Assembly (NCBI GenBank): GCA_025465095.1
Contig: JAODME010000002.1
Location: forward strand, 92,625 to 156,624
Direction: 5' to 3'
Length of the DNA: 64,000 bases
DNA from: Microbacteriaceae bacterium
Lineage (GTDB): Bacteria > Actinomycetota > Actinomycetes > Actinomycetales > Microbacteriaceae
Both the position numbers and the translations under genes were made by a program. The notes under the pieces were generated by a model. That model ran no database searches. It was not told the origin of the DNA and saw nothing but the letters and a program-made list of their open reading frames with translations. The stretch's first letter is position 1. Every line of letters starts with the position of its first letter. This document shows, one piece after another, positions 1 to 9,432 of the stretch.

Positions 1-230
1 CCTCGGCGCGGCGATCCGCCGGAACCATACAGGGCGATCGCGATCACGGCCCACAGCATGCTGCGGTCTGCGCTTCGAGAGAGCTGCGCGATGCCGCGGT
101 CAAGCCAGCGTCGATGATGCAGTCGGTTGATGGAATCGGCGGCGCGGGCATCCATCCGGCGCACCCCCGGCGGCATGATCATGAGGCGGCGCATCGCGAC
201 GAGGGGATTCATGAGCATTTTCGGACCCAT
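1..230 (-). CDS. PAP2-family phosphatase-like protein, N-terminal fragment (runs off window)
   Basis: An open frame enters from the window edge without a stop. About 76 codons are visible and only the N-terminus is present. The stretch reading LDRGIAQLSRSADRSML followed by a hydrophobic run resembles the N-terminal helix and first membrane segment of actinobacterial PAP2 phosphatases, but the catalytic motifs lie outside the window, so the call rests on weak resemblance. The ATG at 230 was chosen; a GTG at 323 overlapping the upstream dehydrogenase stop (GTGA) is an alternative and would imply translational coupling. Confidence 0.45.
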   Translation of the reverse strand, partial: MGPKMLMNPLVAMRRLMIMPPGVRRMDARAADSINRLHHRRWLDRGIAQLSRSADRSMLWAVIAIALYGSGGSPRR

Positions 231-319
231 GGCCCCAGCGTAGGGCCGGGGCCTGCCTACCGGAAGGAGTTCGATCTGAGGATCCACCGGGTCGCCGGAG
301 CAACGCCGACCGTTGCGAA

Positions 320-1231
320 TCACCGCGCCTTGTTCTCCGCCTTCACCCGCTTCCGCATGTCGCCGTCCAGGCCGCGCCCACCGTGCATCGGCGTGTGCAG
401 TGCACCAGGGGTCGGTGGAGCCGCGACGGGGGAACTGTCCAGATACTTCTTGATCATCTTCGCGGTCAACCGCTCCGTCCGGTGGGGCATGAGTCGGGAC
501 GACAGGCCCGAGCCCTTCCCCTGGCCGACATCGACCGACCACTTCGGGTGACGGACCATCTTGACAACCGCCTTGACGACCTTTCTGGTGTCGTTCGGGA
601 GGGGCATCCGCAGCGTCCTGCCGGTGTAGTTCGCGGCGTGCTCGAACCACGGGGTGTCGGTCACCCACGGGTTCACGGTGCACACCCGGATTCGCTTCAA
701 CTTGCGCGCCACGAGCTCCTCGCGCAGCACCTCGCCGAGGCCGACCACTCCGAACTTGGCGGCGACATAGGAGGCGTAGAACGGGAACGGCGTCTTGCCG
801 CCGGAGGAGGCGACGTTGATCAAGATGCCGCGGCCCTCCTGCTCGAAGTGGGCGAGGGCGATGTGGCTGCCGTTGACCACACCGACGAGGGTCGTCTCGA
901 TCGTTTTCGCATGGTCCTCGAGCGGGATGTCGGTGAAATTTCCGGCCGCGCCGACGCCGGCGTTGTTGATCCACACGTCGATGCCGCCGAAGCGCTCGAT
1001 CGCGGCATCCTTCACCCGTGCGAGGTCGTCGGCGCTGCCGACATCCGCGGTCACGGCGATCGCGTTGCCCAATCGACTGGCGATCTCCTCGATCAGGTCG
1101 GTGCGTCGAGCCACGAGCACGACGTTCGCCCCGGACTTGGCGAGCTTTTCGGTGACGCCGCGCCCGATCCCGCTGGACGCCCCAGTGATCACCACGGTGA
1201 GCGGTTCGGACTTGTTGGTCAGTTTTGGCAC
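320..1231 (-). CDS. Short-chain dehydrogenase/reductase
   Basis: This is a classical SDR of about 303 residues, a cytoplasmic NAD(P)-dependent oxidoreductase of unknown substrate. The cofactor loop TGASSGIG lies at residues 16-23, NNAG at 89-92, and the catalytic Ser142/143, Tyr155 and Lys159 (YVAAK) are intact. The C-terminus extends past the core with a basic, Pro-rich tail. The frame is open further upstream, but the GTG at 1231 is preferred because AGAGGA sits about 7 bases before it. The fragment at the window edge follows closely and may be co-transcribed. Confidence 0.88.
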   Translation of the reverse strand: MPKLTNKSEPLTVVITGASSGIGRGVTEKLAKSGANVVLVARRTDLIEEIASRLGNAIAVTADVGSADDLARVKDAAIERFGGIDVWINNAGVGAAGNFTDIPLEDHAKTIETTLVGVVNGSHIALAHFEQEGRGILINVASSGGKTPFPFYASYVAAKFGVVGLGEVLREELVARKLKRIRVCTVNPWVTDTPWFEHAANYTGRTLRMPLPNDTRKVVKAVVKMVRHPKWSVDVGQGKGSGLSSRLMPHRTERLTAKMIKKYLDSSPVAAPPTPGALHTPMHGGRGLDGDMRKRVKAENKAR

Positions 1232-1421
1232 GGCAATTCCTCTCTCGACGGACGAGCTCCCGGCTCGACGGACAACATCCGACGCTGCCACCGATGCCGG
1301 CGAGAGTAAACGGGGTTGCCATCGCCGCGGAATGGGTCCAAGCCTGCCCATAGCTCCGTCGCGAGGCTGCTGGTCGCGGGAAGTGACGTGCGGGTGCTCA
1401 GCGGTCGCGCGGGGAACGAAG

Positions 1422-2795
1422 TCAGCCCGTGTGGCGATCCGCGATGTTCAGCGCCTCGTCGATAATCGACAGACCGCGCCGCAGATCGTCCTCACTGATG
1501 ATGAGCGGCGGCGCGAGGTGCATGCGGTTGAAATGCACGAACGGCCAGAGGCCGGCACGCTTGCACTCCGCCGCGACTTCGGCCATCGGCGCAGCATCTG
1601 TTCCCGTCGCGTTGAACGGCACGAGCGGTTCGCGTGTCTCCCGGTTGCGCACCAGTTCGAGCGCCCAGAACAGGCCGGTTCCACGCACCTCACCGAGGCT
1701 TGGATGCCTGTCGAACCAGGATTCGAGTTCTGGTCGGATGACGCGATCGCCGAGGTCCTTCACCCGGTCGAGGATGCCGTCCCGCTCGAACACGCGGAAC
1801 GTCGCGACGCCCGCCGCGCAGGCGAGCGGATGCCCGGAGTAGGTGAGCCCGCCGGGATAGACCCGATCGTCGAAGGTGCGAGCGATCCTCTCCGACATGA
1901 TGACGCCGCCGAGCGGCACGTAGCCGGAGTTGACGCCCTTCGCGAAGGTGATGAGGTCGGGCGCGACGTCGAAGGCGTTCACCGCGAACCACTCGCCGAT
2001 ACGCCCGAAGCCGACCATCACCTCGTCGGCGATGTAGACGATTGCGTATTTGTCGCACAACGCGCGAACGCCCGCAAGGTATCCCGGCGGAGGAACGAGC
2101 ACGCCGTTGGTGCCGACGATCGTCTCGATGATGATGCCCGCGATCGTCGCCGACCCCTCAAGGATGATCTGCTGCTCGAGGTGCGCGAGGGCCCGCTCGG
2201 ACTCCTGCTCCGCGGTGTCCGCGTAGAACGCCGAACGGTACGTGTAGGGGCCGAAGAAGTGCACGACCGAACTGTCGCCCGGCTCGTTCGCCCAGCGCCG
2301 CGGGTCACCGGTGAGCGCCATCGTCGTCGCCGTGCCGCCATGATACGAGCGGTACTGCGACATGATCTTGCGCCGGCCGGTGTGCAGCCGGGCCATCCGC
2401 ACGGCATGCTCGTTCGCGTCGGCGCCGCCGTTCGTGAAGAAGACCTTCGCGGCACCCTGGAAGGAGTGCTCCACGATCAGTCGGGCGAGCTCCCCGCGCA
2501 CGTCGTTGGCCATCGCCGGCTGGATGGTGGCCAGCTTGCCCGCCTGATCCTGGATCGCCGCTATCAGATCCGGATGCTGGTGGCCGAGGTTCAGGTTCAC
2601 CAGCTGCGAACCGAAGTCGAGGTACGTGTTCCCCTCGTAGTCCCAGAACGTCGACCCCGCACCGCCGGCGACCGGCAGGGGATTGAGCGCGGCCTGGGCC
2701 GACCAGGAATGGAACACGAAGGAGCGGTCATCCGCCCGCACCTGCGCCTCCGGCGCCTGGTCGCTGACCAGGTCGCCCGATGCGGCGATCGTCAT
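1422..2795 (-). CDS. Class III aminotransferase (omega-amino acid:pyruvate type)
   Basis: This 457-residue PLP-dependent class III transaminase moves an amino group from a terminal amine such as beta-alanine, or a related omega-amino acid, to a keto acid; the exact donor is inferred. Asp257 (ADEVMVGFGR) should hold the pyridine nitrogen and Lys286 (TFAKGVNSGY) should be the Schiff-base lysine. It lies 14 bases downstream of the CoA-acylating semialdehyde dehydrogenase gene on the same strand. The transaminase would make a semialdehyde and the dehydrogenase would convert it to an acyl-CoA, so the pair looks like a beta-alanine or beta-aminoisobutyrate degradation operon. Confidence 0.88.
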   Translation of the reverse strand: MTIAASGDLVSDQAPEAQVRADDRSFVFHSWSAQAALNPLPVAGGAGSTFWDYEGNTYLDFGSQLVNLNLGHQHPDLIAAIQDQAGKLATIQPAMANDVRGELARLIVEHSFQGAAKVFFTNGGADANEHAVRMARLHTGRRKIMSQYRSYHGGTATTMALTGDPRRWANEPGDSSVVHFFGPYTYRSAFYADTAEQESERALAHLEQQIILEGSATIAGIIIETIVGTNGVLVPPPGYLAGVRALCDKYAIVYIADEVMVGFGRIGEWFAVNAFDVAPDLITFAKGVNSGYVPLGGVIMSERIARTFDDRVYPGGLTYSGHPLACAAGVATFRVFERDGILDRVKDLGDRVIRPELESWFDRHPSLGEVRGTGLFWALELVRNRETREPLVPFNATGTDAAPMAEVAAECKRAGLWPFVHFNRMHLAPPLIISEDDLRRGLSIIDEALNIADRHTG

Positions 2796-2809
2796 CGTTC
2801 GTACCGTCC

Positions 2810-4294
2810 TTACGAGTTGCTCGGGAAGCCGAGATCAACCTGCGAGGTCGACGGGTCGGGCCAGCGCGAGGTGATCACCTTGCTGCGCGTGTAGAAGTGC
2901 ACGCTCTCCGGTCCGTAGACGTGTGAATCCCCGAACAGGGAGTTCTTCCAGCCGCCGAACGAGTAGGCGCCGACCGGAACCGGAATCGGCACGTTGACCC
3001 CGACCATGCCCGCCTCGATCTCGAACTCGAACTGCCGCGCCGCACCACCGTCTCTCGTGAAGATGGCTACGCCGTTCCCGAAGGAGTTGGAGTTGACGAG
3101 TGCGACCGCCTCGTCGTAGGTGTCCACTCGCACGACGGCGAGCACGGGGCCGAAGATCTCGTCGGTGTAGACCTTGCTGGTGGTCTTGACGTCGTCGATA
3201 AGGCTCACCCCGATGAAGAATCCGTCGTTGTCGAATGCTTCGTCCCTGCCATCCACGACGACCGTTCCACCCTCGGCAGCCGCACCCTCGACGTAGGAGG
3301 CAACCCGGTCCCGCTGCTCACGCGTGATCAGCGGTCCCATCTCGGAGCGGGCATCGGTTCCATCGCCGATCACGAGCTTGCCCATCCGGTCCTTTATCGC
3401 GGCGACCAGTTCGTCGCCGATCCCGCCGACAGCGACGAGCACACTCACCGCCATGCAGCGCTCGCCCGCGGACCCGTACGCGGCGGAAACTGCGGCGTCG
3501 GCGGCACCGGGGAGATCGGCATCCGGAAGCACGACCATGTGGTTCTTCGCGCCGCCGAGAGCCTGCACCCGCTTGCCGTTCGCGCTCGCGCGGTTGTAGA
3601 TCGCCTGCGCGATGGGGGTCGATCCGACGAAGCTGACCGCGCGCACCGTGGGGCTGTCGAGGATGGCGTCGACGGCCTCCTTGTCGCCATGCACGACGTT
3701 GAACACGCCTGCGGGGAGGCCGGCCTCGAGGAACAGCTTGGCGAGAAACACCGACGCGCTCGGGTCCTTCTCGCTCGGCTTCAGCACGACGGTGTTGCCG
3801 CACGCGATCGCGCTCGCGACCATCCAGAGCGGAACCATCACGGGGAAGTTGAACGGGGTGATGCAACCGACGACGCCGACAGGCTGCTTCACGCTGTGAA
3901 CGTCTACGCCCGTCGACACCTGTTCGCTGTACTCACCCTTGAGCAGCTGCATCAGCCCTGCGGCGAACTCGACGTTCTCGAGGCCGCGCGCGATCTCGCC
4001 CGCTGCGTCAGAAAGCACCTTGCCATGCTCGTTGGTGACGATCGCCGCGAGGTCGGCGCTGCGCTCCTTGAGCAGGTGGCGCAGACGGAAGAACACGTCA
4101 GCGCGCTTGGTGAGGCTTGTCGCGCGCCACTTCGGGAACGCGGCGGCGGCGGCGGCGATTGCCCGATCCGTCTCTGCCGCGGAGGCGAGGCCGACTTCAC
4201 GACTGACCTCACCGGTCGCCGGGTTGAACACCGGCGAGGTCCTCGTCGAACCCGACATCTCTTCGCCCGCGATCAAGTGGGGAATGCGTTCCAT
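2810..4294 (-). CDS. mmsA: CoA-acylating methylmalonate-semialdehyde dehydrogenase
   Basis: This 494-residue aldehyde dehydrogenase oxidises methylmalonate or malonate semialdehyde to propionyl- or acetyl-CoA with NAD. The family-typical GSAGERCMA motif contains the nucleophile Cys280, and CITPFNFP and VLKPSEKDP are also characteristic. The frame is open for 44 more codons, but the ATG at 4294 follows GGAGGAG at good spacing and gives the usual family length. It is the first gene of the operon with the class III transaminase, and faces the PucR-type regulator across a 132-bp promoter region. Confidence 0.93.
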   Translation of the reverse strand: MERIPHLIAGEEMSGSTRTSPVFNPATGEVSREVGLASAAETDRAIAAAAAAFPKWRATSLTKRADVFFRLRHLLKERSADLAAIVTNEHGKVLSDAAGEIARGLENVEFAAGLMQLLKGEYSEQVSTGVDVHSVKQPVGVVGCITPFNFPVMVPLWMVASAIACGNTVVLKPSEKDPSASVFLAKLFLEAGLPAGVFNVVHGDKEAVDAILDSPTVRAVSFVGSTPIAQAIYNRASANGKRVQALGGAKNHMVVLPDADLPGAADAAVSAAYGSAGERCMAVSVLVAVGGIGDELVAAIKDRMGKLVIGDGTDARSEMGPLITREQRDRVASYVEGAAAEGGTVVVDGRDEAFDNDGFFIGVSLIDDVKTTSKVYTDEIFGPVLAVVRVDTYDEAVALVNSNSFGNGVAIFTRDGGAARQFEFEIEAGMVGVNVPIPVPVGAYSFGGWKNSLFGDSHVYGPESVHFYTRSKVITSRWPDPSTSQVDLGFPSNS

Positions 4295-4385
4295 GCTCTG
4301 CTCCTCCCGTGGTGCCGCCAACTCGACCGGCGGCGGCTCCGACGTGTTTTCCGCGCAATCCGTCAATCTGTTCGACGGGCAATAC

Positions 4386-4400
4386 GCTCTCTCTGAGAGC
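4386..4400. promoter_or_regulatory. Palindrome in the mmsA / PucR-regulator divergent promoter
   Basis: The 15-bp sequence GCTCTCTCTGAGAGC is a perfect 6+3+6 inverted repeat between the two divergent genes, 27 bases before the regulator start. Its position suits an operator for the adjacent PucR-family protein or another factor. No binding data exist, so this is inference from symmetry and placement. Confidence 0.35.
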
Positions 4401-4426
4401 ATTACAACGAAGGACGGCGGGCACAC

Positions 4427-6148
4427 GTGTCAGATCGTGGAGAAATGCACGAAAATCAGACAGATCGTCCGGACGTATCGATCTCCACCGCCGCTGATCC
4501 GGCGGCGGTCACCGGGCATGACTCCTCCCCCGCCGAGCAGGCGCTGCCGACCATGAGTGAGATCCTCGGACTGGACCTCATCGTGCGCGGTGATCCGATG
4601 GTTCTGACCGGGGACGTCGGCCTCGCCAATCGCGTGCGCTGGGTCCACGTCGCCGCCGACGCGAGCACGGCGGGTCTGTTGGACGGCGGGGAGCTGCTGC
4701 TCTCGACGGGCGTCGGGTGGCCTGTCGGCCAGAGCGCCCTGCGCAGATACCTGACCGAACTGCTCAATGCGGGGATCGCCGGGCTGATCATCGAGCTCGG
4801 CCAGCGTTTCACCGAGATCCCGGACGACATCATCCGCCTGTGCTCCGACCGCGAGGTACCGCTCGTGGCGTTGCAACGCGAAATCCGGTTCGTGCGCCTC
4901 ACGGAACAGGTGCACCGCCGCATCATCGCGGAGCAGATGGAGGCGCTGAGCGCTCGCGATCGGGTTCACGCACAGTTCGCGGAGCTGAGCCTGCGCGGCA
5001 GCCCCGCCGATTTCATCGTCGATCAGCTCGGAGCCGCCCTCTCCGCCCCCGTCGTGTTGGAGAACCTCGACCACGAGGTGATCGCCTGGTCGGCGACGAT
5101 GAACGACGACCAGCTGCTGACCGACTGGGAGGAGAGGTCGCGGCGTGCGCACGCGACGGCCGGTCGCGACATCGACGACGCCTCCTGGCTCGTGACGCCG
5201 GTCGAGGCGAGAGGCACGCGCTGGGGCCACCTGATCGCTCTGCCCGGCGACCCGCATCCCGCTGGCCGCCGAATGGTGCTCGAACAGGCGGCGGTTGCGC
5301 TGGCCCTGAGCCGCCTCGCGGACGGCGCCGAAAACCAGTGGGTGCGCCACAGCCAGCGGCACCTGCTCGACGTGCTCCTCGGTGGGCGCTACCGCAGCGA
5401 GGCGGGCATGACCGCCCAGTTCGAGTCCGCCGGATTGCCGATCCGAGGGCGCCAACTCCTCGGCATCGGGGTGCGGGTGCACGGTGATGCCGGCAGCGCG
5501 AGCACCGCGATCCGCCGAGCTGCCACCGCTGTCGAAGCGGCATCCGTCTGCTCCGTCGGCACCGCCTCGGACGGCACCGAGATCGCCATCGCAGCCATCT
5601 CGTTGCCACCAGCAACACGCTTTGTCGATCTGTGGGTCACGAGGTTCGGACGAGCGCTGTCCGATGAGCTACCACCCGGGGATGAACCGATCATGCTCGC
5701 GCTCGGGAAAGTGGCCAGCGACACGGCGACCCTGGGCGAATCGCTCGTGCAGGCGACGCGGAACATCCGCGGCACCCCGTTGACCTTGGTTGCTCGCGTG
5801 CAGATCTCACGGCCGACCGACAGTCCGTTCGAGCAGCTCCTCCTGTCACTCCGAGCCGATCCCCGCGTGCAGAGCTATGTGCAGGAGAGCCTTCGGCCGC
5901 TCATCGACTATGACCGCACGAACGGCGGCGATCTCGTGAGGGTGCTGTGGGCCTACGTGAACAGTCCGGGCAACCGCAGCCGCGCCGCCCAAGCCAGCCT
6001 TCTGTCACGTTCGGTGTTCTATCAACGGGTGGCACTCATCGAGGATCTGCTCGGCGTCGACCTCGCCGACGGCGCGACGGTCACCGCCCTGCACGCCGCC
6101 CTGTTCGGTTTGCGAAGCACGAGCGCGCCGGGCGGGGCGCTCGGCTAG
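4427..6148 (+). CDS. PucR-family transcriptional regulator
   Basis: This 573-residue protein has the PucR-family order: an N-terminal PucR sensor domain from about residue 43 (MSEILGLDLIVRG) to 165, a central degenerate GGDEF-like region, and a C-terminal helix-turn-helix near residues 505-565 (PGNRSRAAQASLLSRSVFYQR). Family members often activate purine, amino-acid or beta-alanine catabolism. Because it is divergent from the mmsA-transaminase operon, it probably controls it; the ligand is unknown. The start is uncertain: GTG 4427 has a distant AAGGA, and ATG 4445 and ATG 4553 are alternatives. Confidence 0.85.
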   Translation: MSDRGEMHENQTDRPDVSISTAADPAAVTGHDSSPAEQALPTMSEILGLDLIVRGDPMVLTGDVGLANRVRWVHVAADASTAGLLDGGELLLSTGVGWPVGQSALRRYLTELLNAGIAGLIIELGQRFTEIPDDIIRLCSDREVPLVALQREIRFVRLTEQVHRRIIAEQMEALSARDRVHAQFAELSLRGSPADFIVDQLGAALSAPVVLENLDHEVIAWSATMNDDQLLTDWEERSRRAHATAGRDIDDASWLVTPVEARGTRWGHLIALPGDPHPAGRRMVLEQAAVALALSRLADGAENQWVRHSQRHLLDVLLGGRYRSEAGMTAQFESAGLPIRGRQLLGIGVRVHGDAGSASTAIRRAATAVEAASVCSVGTASDGTEIAIAAISLPPATRFVDLWVTRFGRALSDELPPGDEPIMLALGKVASDTATLGESLVQATRNIRGTPLTLVARVQISRPTDSPFEQLLLSLRADPRVQSYVQESLRPLIDYDRTNGGDLVRVLWAYVNSPGNRSRAAQASLLSRSVFYQRVALIEDLLGVDLADGATVTALHAALFGLRSTSAPGGALG

Positions 6149-6217
6149 CAGGCGCCCCGGTGCAGGTGTCCCCACCAGACCGCGGCTCGAACTCCGGTCG
6201 CCGCGCTCGTGAGGCGC

Positions 6218-8353
6218 CTACCCGCGTAACGCCAACGCGAACGGCAGCACGCCACGGGCTCCGCGCTGGCGAAGCATCCGGGCAGCAACGGTCAGGGTCC
6301 AGCGACTGTCGATCAGGTCATCGACGAGCAGTACCGGCCCGGTGAGCGATGGCAGGGCAGAGGCGAGCTCTGGCCCGACCGCGAAGGCGCCCCACACGCT
6401 CGACAGCCGGTATGCGCTGTTGCCGCCCGGCTCGCCCTTCGGGCCTGTGCCGGCAAGGTCGAGCACCCCCAGATAGGGCAACCGCCCCGCCACGGCCAGC
6501 GCCTCTGCGACCGATTCGACGAGCAGCGGATGAGCGCGCGATGGCATGGACACCACCGCGGCGGGTCGCTCGCGCCATCCCCATTGACCAAGCACACGGA
6601 TGCACGCCGCGATGAGCTGCGGCGACGCCGGAGCGTCGACGTTCGTCGGGGAGAAGACCGCGCGAAGGGTGCCCCCCCAACCGAGGTCGGTGAGTCGGGC
6701 AAGGGCCCGGCCCTCAAGCATCCGTTCGTCCGGCGAGATCTTTCCGCGTACGGGCACGCCCAGTCGATCGGCACCCGTCGGCCACTGAGCACGTGGTTCG
6801 ATCACGACGCCGACCCGATCGAGGGAGGACGCGGCGGCCGCGGCGGCCGCCGACCCGACAGATGCCGGATACCAGATTCCGGCACAGTTGTCGCAGCGCC
6901 CGCAGGGGCTCGCGGTGTCGTCGTCCAGGGTCCGCTGAAGGAACTCCATGCGGCATCCGCTCGTCTGCTCATAGTCGATCATGTGCTGCTGCTCGGCGAC
7001 CCGCTCGGCCGCGATGCGCGCGTAGCGGTCGCGGTCGTAGGTCCAGGGCTCACCGGTCGCGACCCAGCCGCCCTGCACGCGCTTCACCGCGCCGTCCACA
7101 TCGAGCACCTTGAGCAGCAGTTCGAGCGGGGTGCGGCGGATATTCACGCGTGCCTCGAGCGCCGGCGTCGACATGGGCGTGCCGCCTGCGGCGACGAGCG
7201 CGCCGATCACGGTCTCGGCACGTGCCTGGTCAGGCATCGATGCCGTCGCGAAGTACTGCCAGATCGCTTCGTCTTCCGACCCGGGCAGCAGCAGGACGTC
7301 GGCGTTGGCGGTCGCCCGCCCGGCCCGGCCCACCTGCTGGTAGTAGGCGACGGGAGAGGATGGCGCCCCAAGGTGCAGCACGAATCCGAGGTCGGGTTTG
7401 TCGAATCCCATGCCGAGGGCGCTCGTGGCGATGAGCGCCTTGACCTGGTTGTCCTTCAACAGCCGCTCTGACTCCTCACGCTCGCCCGGGTCGGTCTGTC
7501 CCGTGTAGGCGCGCACCTCGTGGCCCGCCTCCCGCAACAGTCTGGCGGTGTCCTCGGCCGCGGCCACGGTGAGCGTATAGATGATTCCGCTGCCGGGAAG
7601 CTCGGCGAGGTGGCTCAGTAGCCACCCCAGCCGGCCACTCGCATCGGGCAGTCGTAGAACCCCGAGGCGGAGCGAGGTTCGGGCGAGCGGCCCGCGGATC
7701 GTGACGACGCCCGCTACACCGTCGCCGTCGGACCGGGGCGTGTCGAGCTGTTCTGCGACATCCTGCACTACCCGGCTGTTCGCGGTGGCGGTCGTGGCCA
7801 GCACCGGGACCCCCTCGGGCATCCGAGCGATGAGTTCGCGAAGCCGGCGATAGTCGGGGCGGAAGTCGTGCCCCCAGTCGGAGATGCAGTGCGCTTCGTC
7901 GACGACGAGCATGCCGACGCGCGAGACGAGGGCGGGAAGCTGCTGCTCGCGGAACGCCGGATTGTTGAGCCGTTCCGGTGAGACGAGCAGCACGTCCACG
8001 TCGTCGGCGGCGAGCTGACGCAGCACGTCGCCCCACTCGTGCGGATTCGTCGAGTTGATCGCGACCGCCCGGACACCCGCTCTGGACGCCGCGGCGATCT
8101 GGTCGCGCATGAGGGCGAGCAGCGGTGACACGAGAATGGTGGGCCCTGCGCCGCGCCTCCTCAGCAGCAGGGTCGCGACGAAGTACACCGCCGACTTGCC
8201 CCATCCGGTCCTCTGCACGACGAGGGCGCGTCGGCGGTCGTCGACGAGCGTCTCGATCGCCTCGAACTGGCCCTCGTGGAAGAAGGCGTCATCGCGCCCG
8301 ACAAGGGTGCGCAAGATCTCGAGGGCGTCGGCCTTCGTGGTGGTGGTGGGCAT
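6218..8353 (-). CDS. RecQ-type DNA helicase with C-terminal phosphoribosyltransferase-like domain
   Basis: This ATP-dependent superfamily 2 helicase has 711 residues. Walker A reads TGWGKS (49-54), motif II is DEAH (152-155) inside VDEAHCISDWGHDFRP, and motif VI is QQVGRAGRA. The cysteine cluster ASPCGRCDNCAG matches the RecQ zinc module. The last 150 residues lack HRDC; instead they read like a ComF/PRTase fold, ending in GPVLLVDDLIDSRWTL, a PRPP-loop type motif. Its role is probably DNA repair or recombination. A second, canonical RecQ is encoded at 11009-12856. The ATG at 8353 was chosen because helicase homology begins just after it; its ribosome site is weak. Confidence 0.85.
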   Translation of the reverse strand: MPTTTTKADALEILRTLVGRDDAFFHEGQFEAIETLVDDRRRALVVQRTGWGKSAVYFVATLLLRRRGAGPTILVSPLLALMRDQIAAASRAGVRAVAINSTNPHEWGDVLRQLAADDVDVLLVSPERLNNPAFREQQLPALVSRVGMLVVDEAHCISDWGHDFRPDYRRLRELIARMPEGVPVLATTATANSRVVQDVAEQLDTPRSDGDGVAGVVTIRGPLARTSLRLGVLRLPDASGRLGWLLSHLAELPGSGIIYTLTVAAAEDTARLLREAGHEVRAYTGQTDPGEREESERLLKDNQVKALIATSALGMGFDKPDLGFVLHLGAPSSPVAYYQQVGRAGRATANADVLLLPGSEDEAIWQYFATASMPDQARAETVIGALVAAGGTPMSTPALEARVNIRRTPLELLLKVLDVDGAVKRVQGGWVATGEPWTYDRDRYARIAAERVAEQQHMIDYEQTSGCRMEFLQRTLDDDTASPCGRCDNCAGIWYPASVGSAAAAAAASSLDRVGVVIEPRAQWPTGADRLGVPVRGKISPDERMLEGRALARLTDLGWGGTLRAVFSPTNVDAPASPQLIAACIRVLGQWGWRERPAAVVSMPSRAHPLLVESVAEALAVAGRLPYLGVLDLAGTGPKGEPGGNSAYRLSSVWGAFAVGPELASALPSLTGPVLLVDDLIDSRWTLTVAARMLRQRGARGVLPFALALRG

Positions 8354-8531
8354 GCACCCAGCCTGACAGCTGCCGGCGACAGAGACTCCGACCCGCCCCG
8401 TCGGCACGTCGTACCCGCGGCAACGCGAATGTTCGGCGAGGAAGACGAGGACCTCGGCCTGCGCCTGGCGGGTCAGTATCAAGGCCGACCGTCGGGAATG
8501 GAGTGAGCACCCTCGATTACGATTGGCCCAC

Positions 8532-9008
8532 ATGATCCTGCCCGAGGTGTGCGTCAGCTACCTCATTCGCAGCACCCGCAGAGGCGATGAGGTGCTACTG
8601 GGCCGCAAGAAGATCGGGCTTGGCAAAGGCAACCTCGTCGGCCCGGGCGGCAAACTCGAGGCTGGCGAGTCGCCGACGCAAGCCGCGGTCCGCGAGACCC
8701 GCGAAGAGGTCGGAATCACCGTCTCCGCGTCATCACTCTCGCTCGTCGGCGAGCTCACCTACCCCTTCCCGCATCGCCCCGCGTGGAGCCAGAAGTCGTG
8801 GGCGTTCGTCTGCCGGGAGTGGGTGGGCGAGCCGGAGGAATCGAACGAACTCGTTCCCGAGTGGTTCCCGCTCGACAGAATCCCGGTCGACCGAATGTGG
8901 GACGACGCGAAATACTGGTTGCCGCGAGCACTGTCCGGCGAATTCGTGCGCGCGACCTTCACGTTCGGAGAAGACGGGGCGACAGTCCAGTCGTCGCGAT
9001 TCGGCTGA
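8532..9008 (+). CDS. NUDIX hydrolase (8-oxo-dGTP diphosphatase-like)
   Basis: This 158-residue protein carries a complete NUDIX box at residues 40-62 (G-x5-E-x7-REUxEExGU, seen as GKLEAGES, then RETREEVGI). It would hydrolyse a nucleoside diphosphate linked to another group, and resembles MTH1-type nucleotide sanitising enzymes; the substrate is inferred. There is no Shine-Dalgarno site. TACGAT at 8518-8523 ends 8 bases before the ATG, so the mRNA is probably leaderless. The gene is divergent from the helicase-PRTase gene. Confidence 0.88.
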   Translation: MILPEVCVSYLIRSTRRGDEVLLGRKKIGLGKGNLVGPGGKLEAGESPTQAAVRETREEVGITVSASSLSLVGELTYPFPHRPAWSQKSWAFVCREWVGEPEESNELVPEWFPLDRIPVDRMWDDAKYWLPRALSGEFVRATFTFGEDGATVQSSRFG

Positions 9009-9025
9009 CGCGGGACTGAGGGAAC

Positions 9026-9211
9026 TCAGTGCGCGTGCTCGACCACGGTGTCACCGCCGGGAAACACGAGCGCTTCATGGCCGTCGTCGAACTTGACGAA
9101 GTACGGCGGCCCGCCGTCGGCGCCGCGTACCTCGAGAATCTCGCCGTGCCGGTCTGGTGATTCCACGGTCTTGCCGCGGATGATGATCCGCTCACCTGCC
9201 TGTGCGTGCAT
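9026..9211 (-). CDS. DUF1918 domain-containing protein
   Basis: This 61-residue protein begins MHAQAGERIIIRGKTV and contains GEILEVRG and YFVKFDDGHE, the SH3-like beta-barrel pattern of DUF1918, a small family common in actinobacteria and of unknown function. The ATG at 9211 is fixed by a strong AAGGAGGT 7 bases upstream. It is convergent with the NUDIX gene, 17 bases away. Confidence 0.85.
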   Translation of the reverse strand: MHAQAGERIIIRGKTVESPDRHGEILEVRGADGGPPYFVKFDDGHEALVFPGGDTVVEHAH

Positions 9212-9432
9212 GATACGCACCTCCTTGGCCGGATTTTACGCCCCCGTCGAACCGGAGGTAAGGGGTCGCCCTACGACGAGGACCGGTCCTTCGCCTTCGA
9301 TGAGCGCCGAGAGGATGCCCGGCGGGGATGGCGGTGCTGCGCTGTGTCGTTGCAGTTGAGGAGCAACGTCGCACCTCATCTGCGATCAGACAGGGCACAA
9401 CCGTGGCGCTTGGAATGCGTGTCTGACGGAGT
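9212..9432. other. Intergenic stretch without a supported gene
   Basis: About 220 bases lie between the DUF1918 start and the methyltransferase stop. The frames here lack ribosome sites and family resemblance. The first part must hold the DUF1918 promoter; otherwise I see nothing definite. Confidence 0.5.

Noticed and set aside
9192..9432. Possible small genes between the DUF1918 and methyltransferase genes
   Set aside because: Frames have no ribosome site, odd composition (Arg/Cys-rich) and overlap the DUF1918 start.
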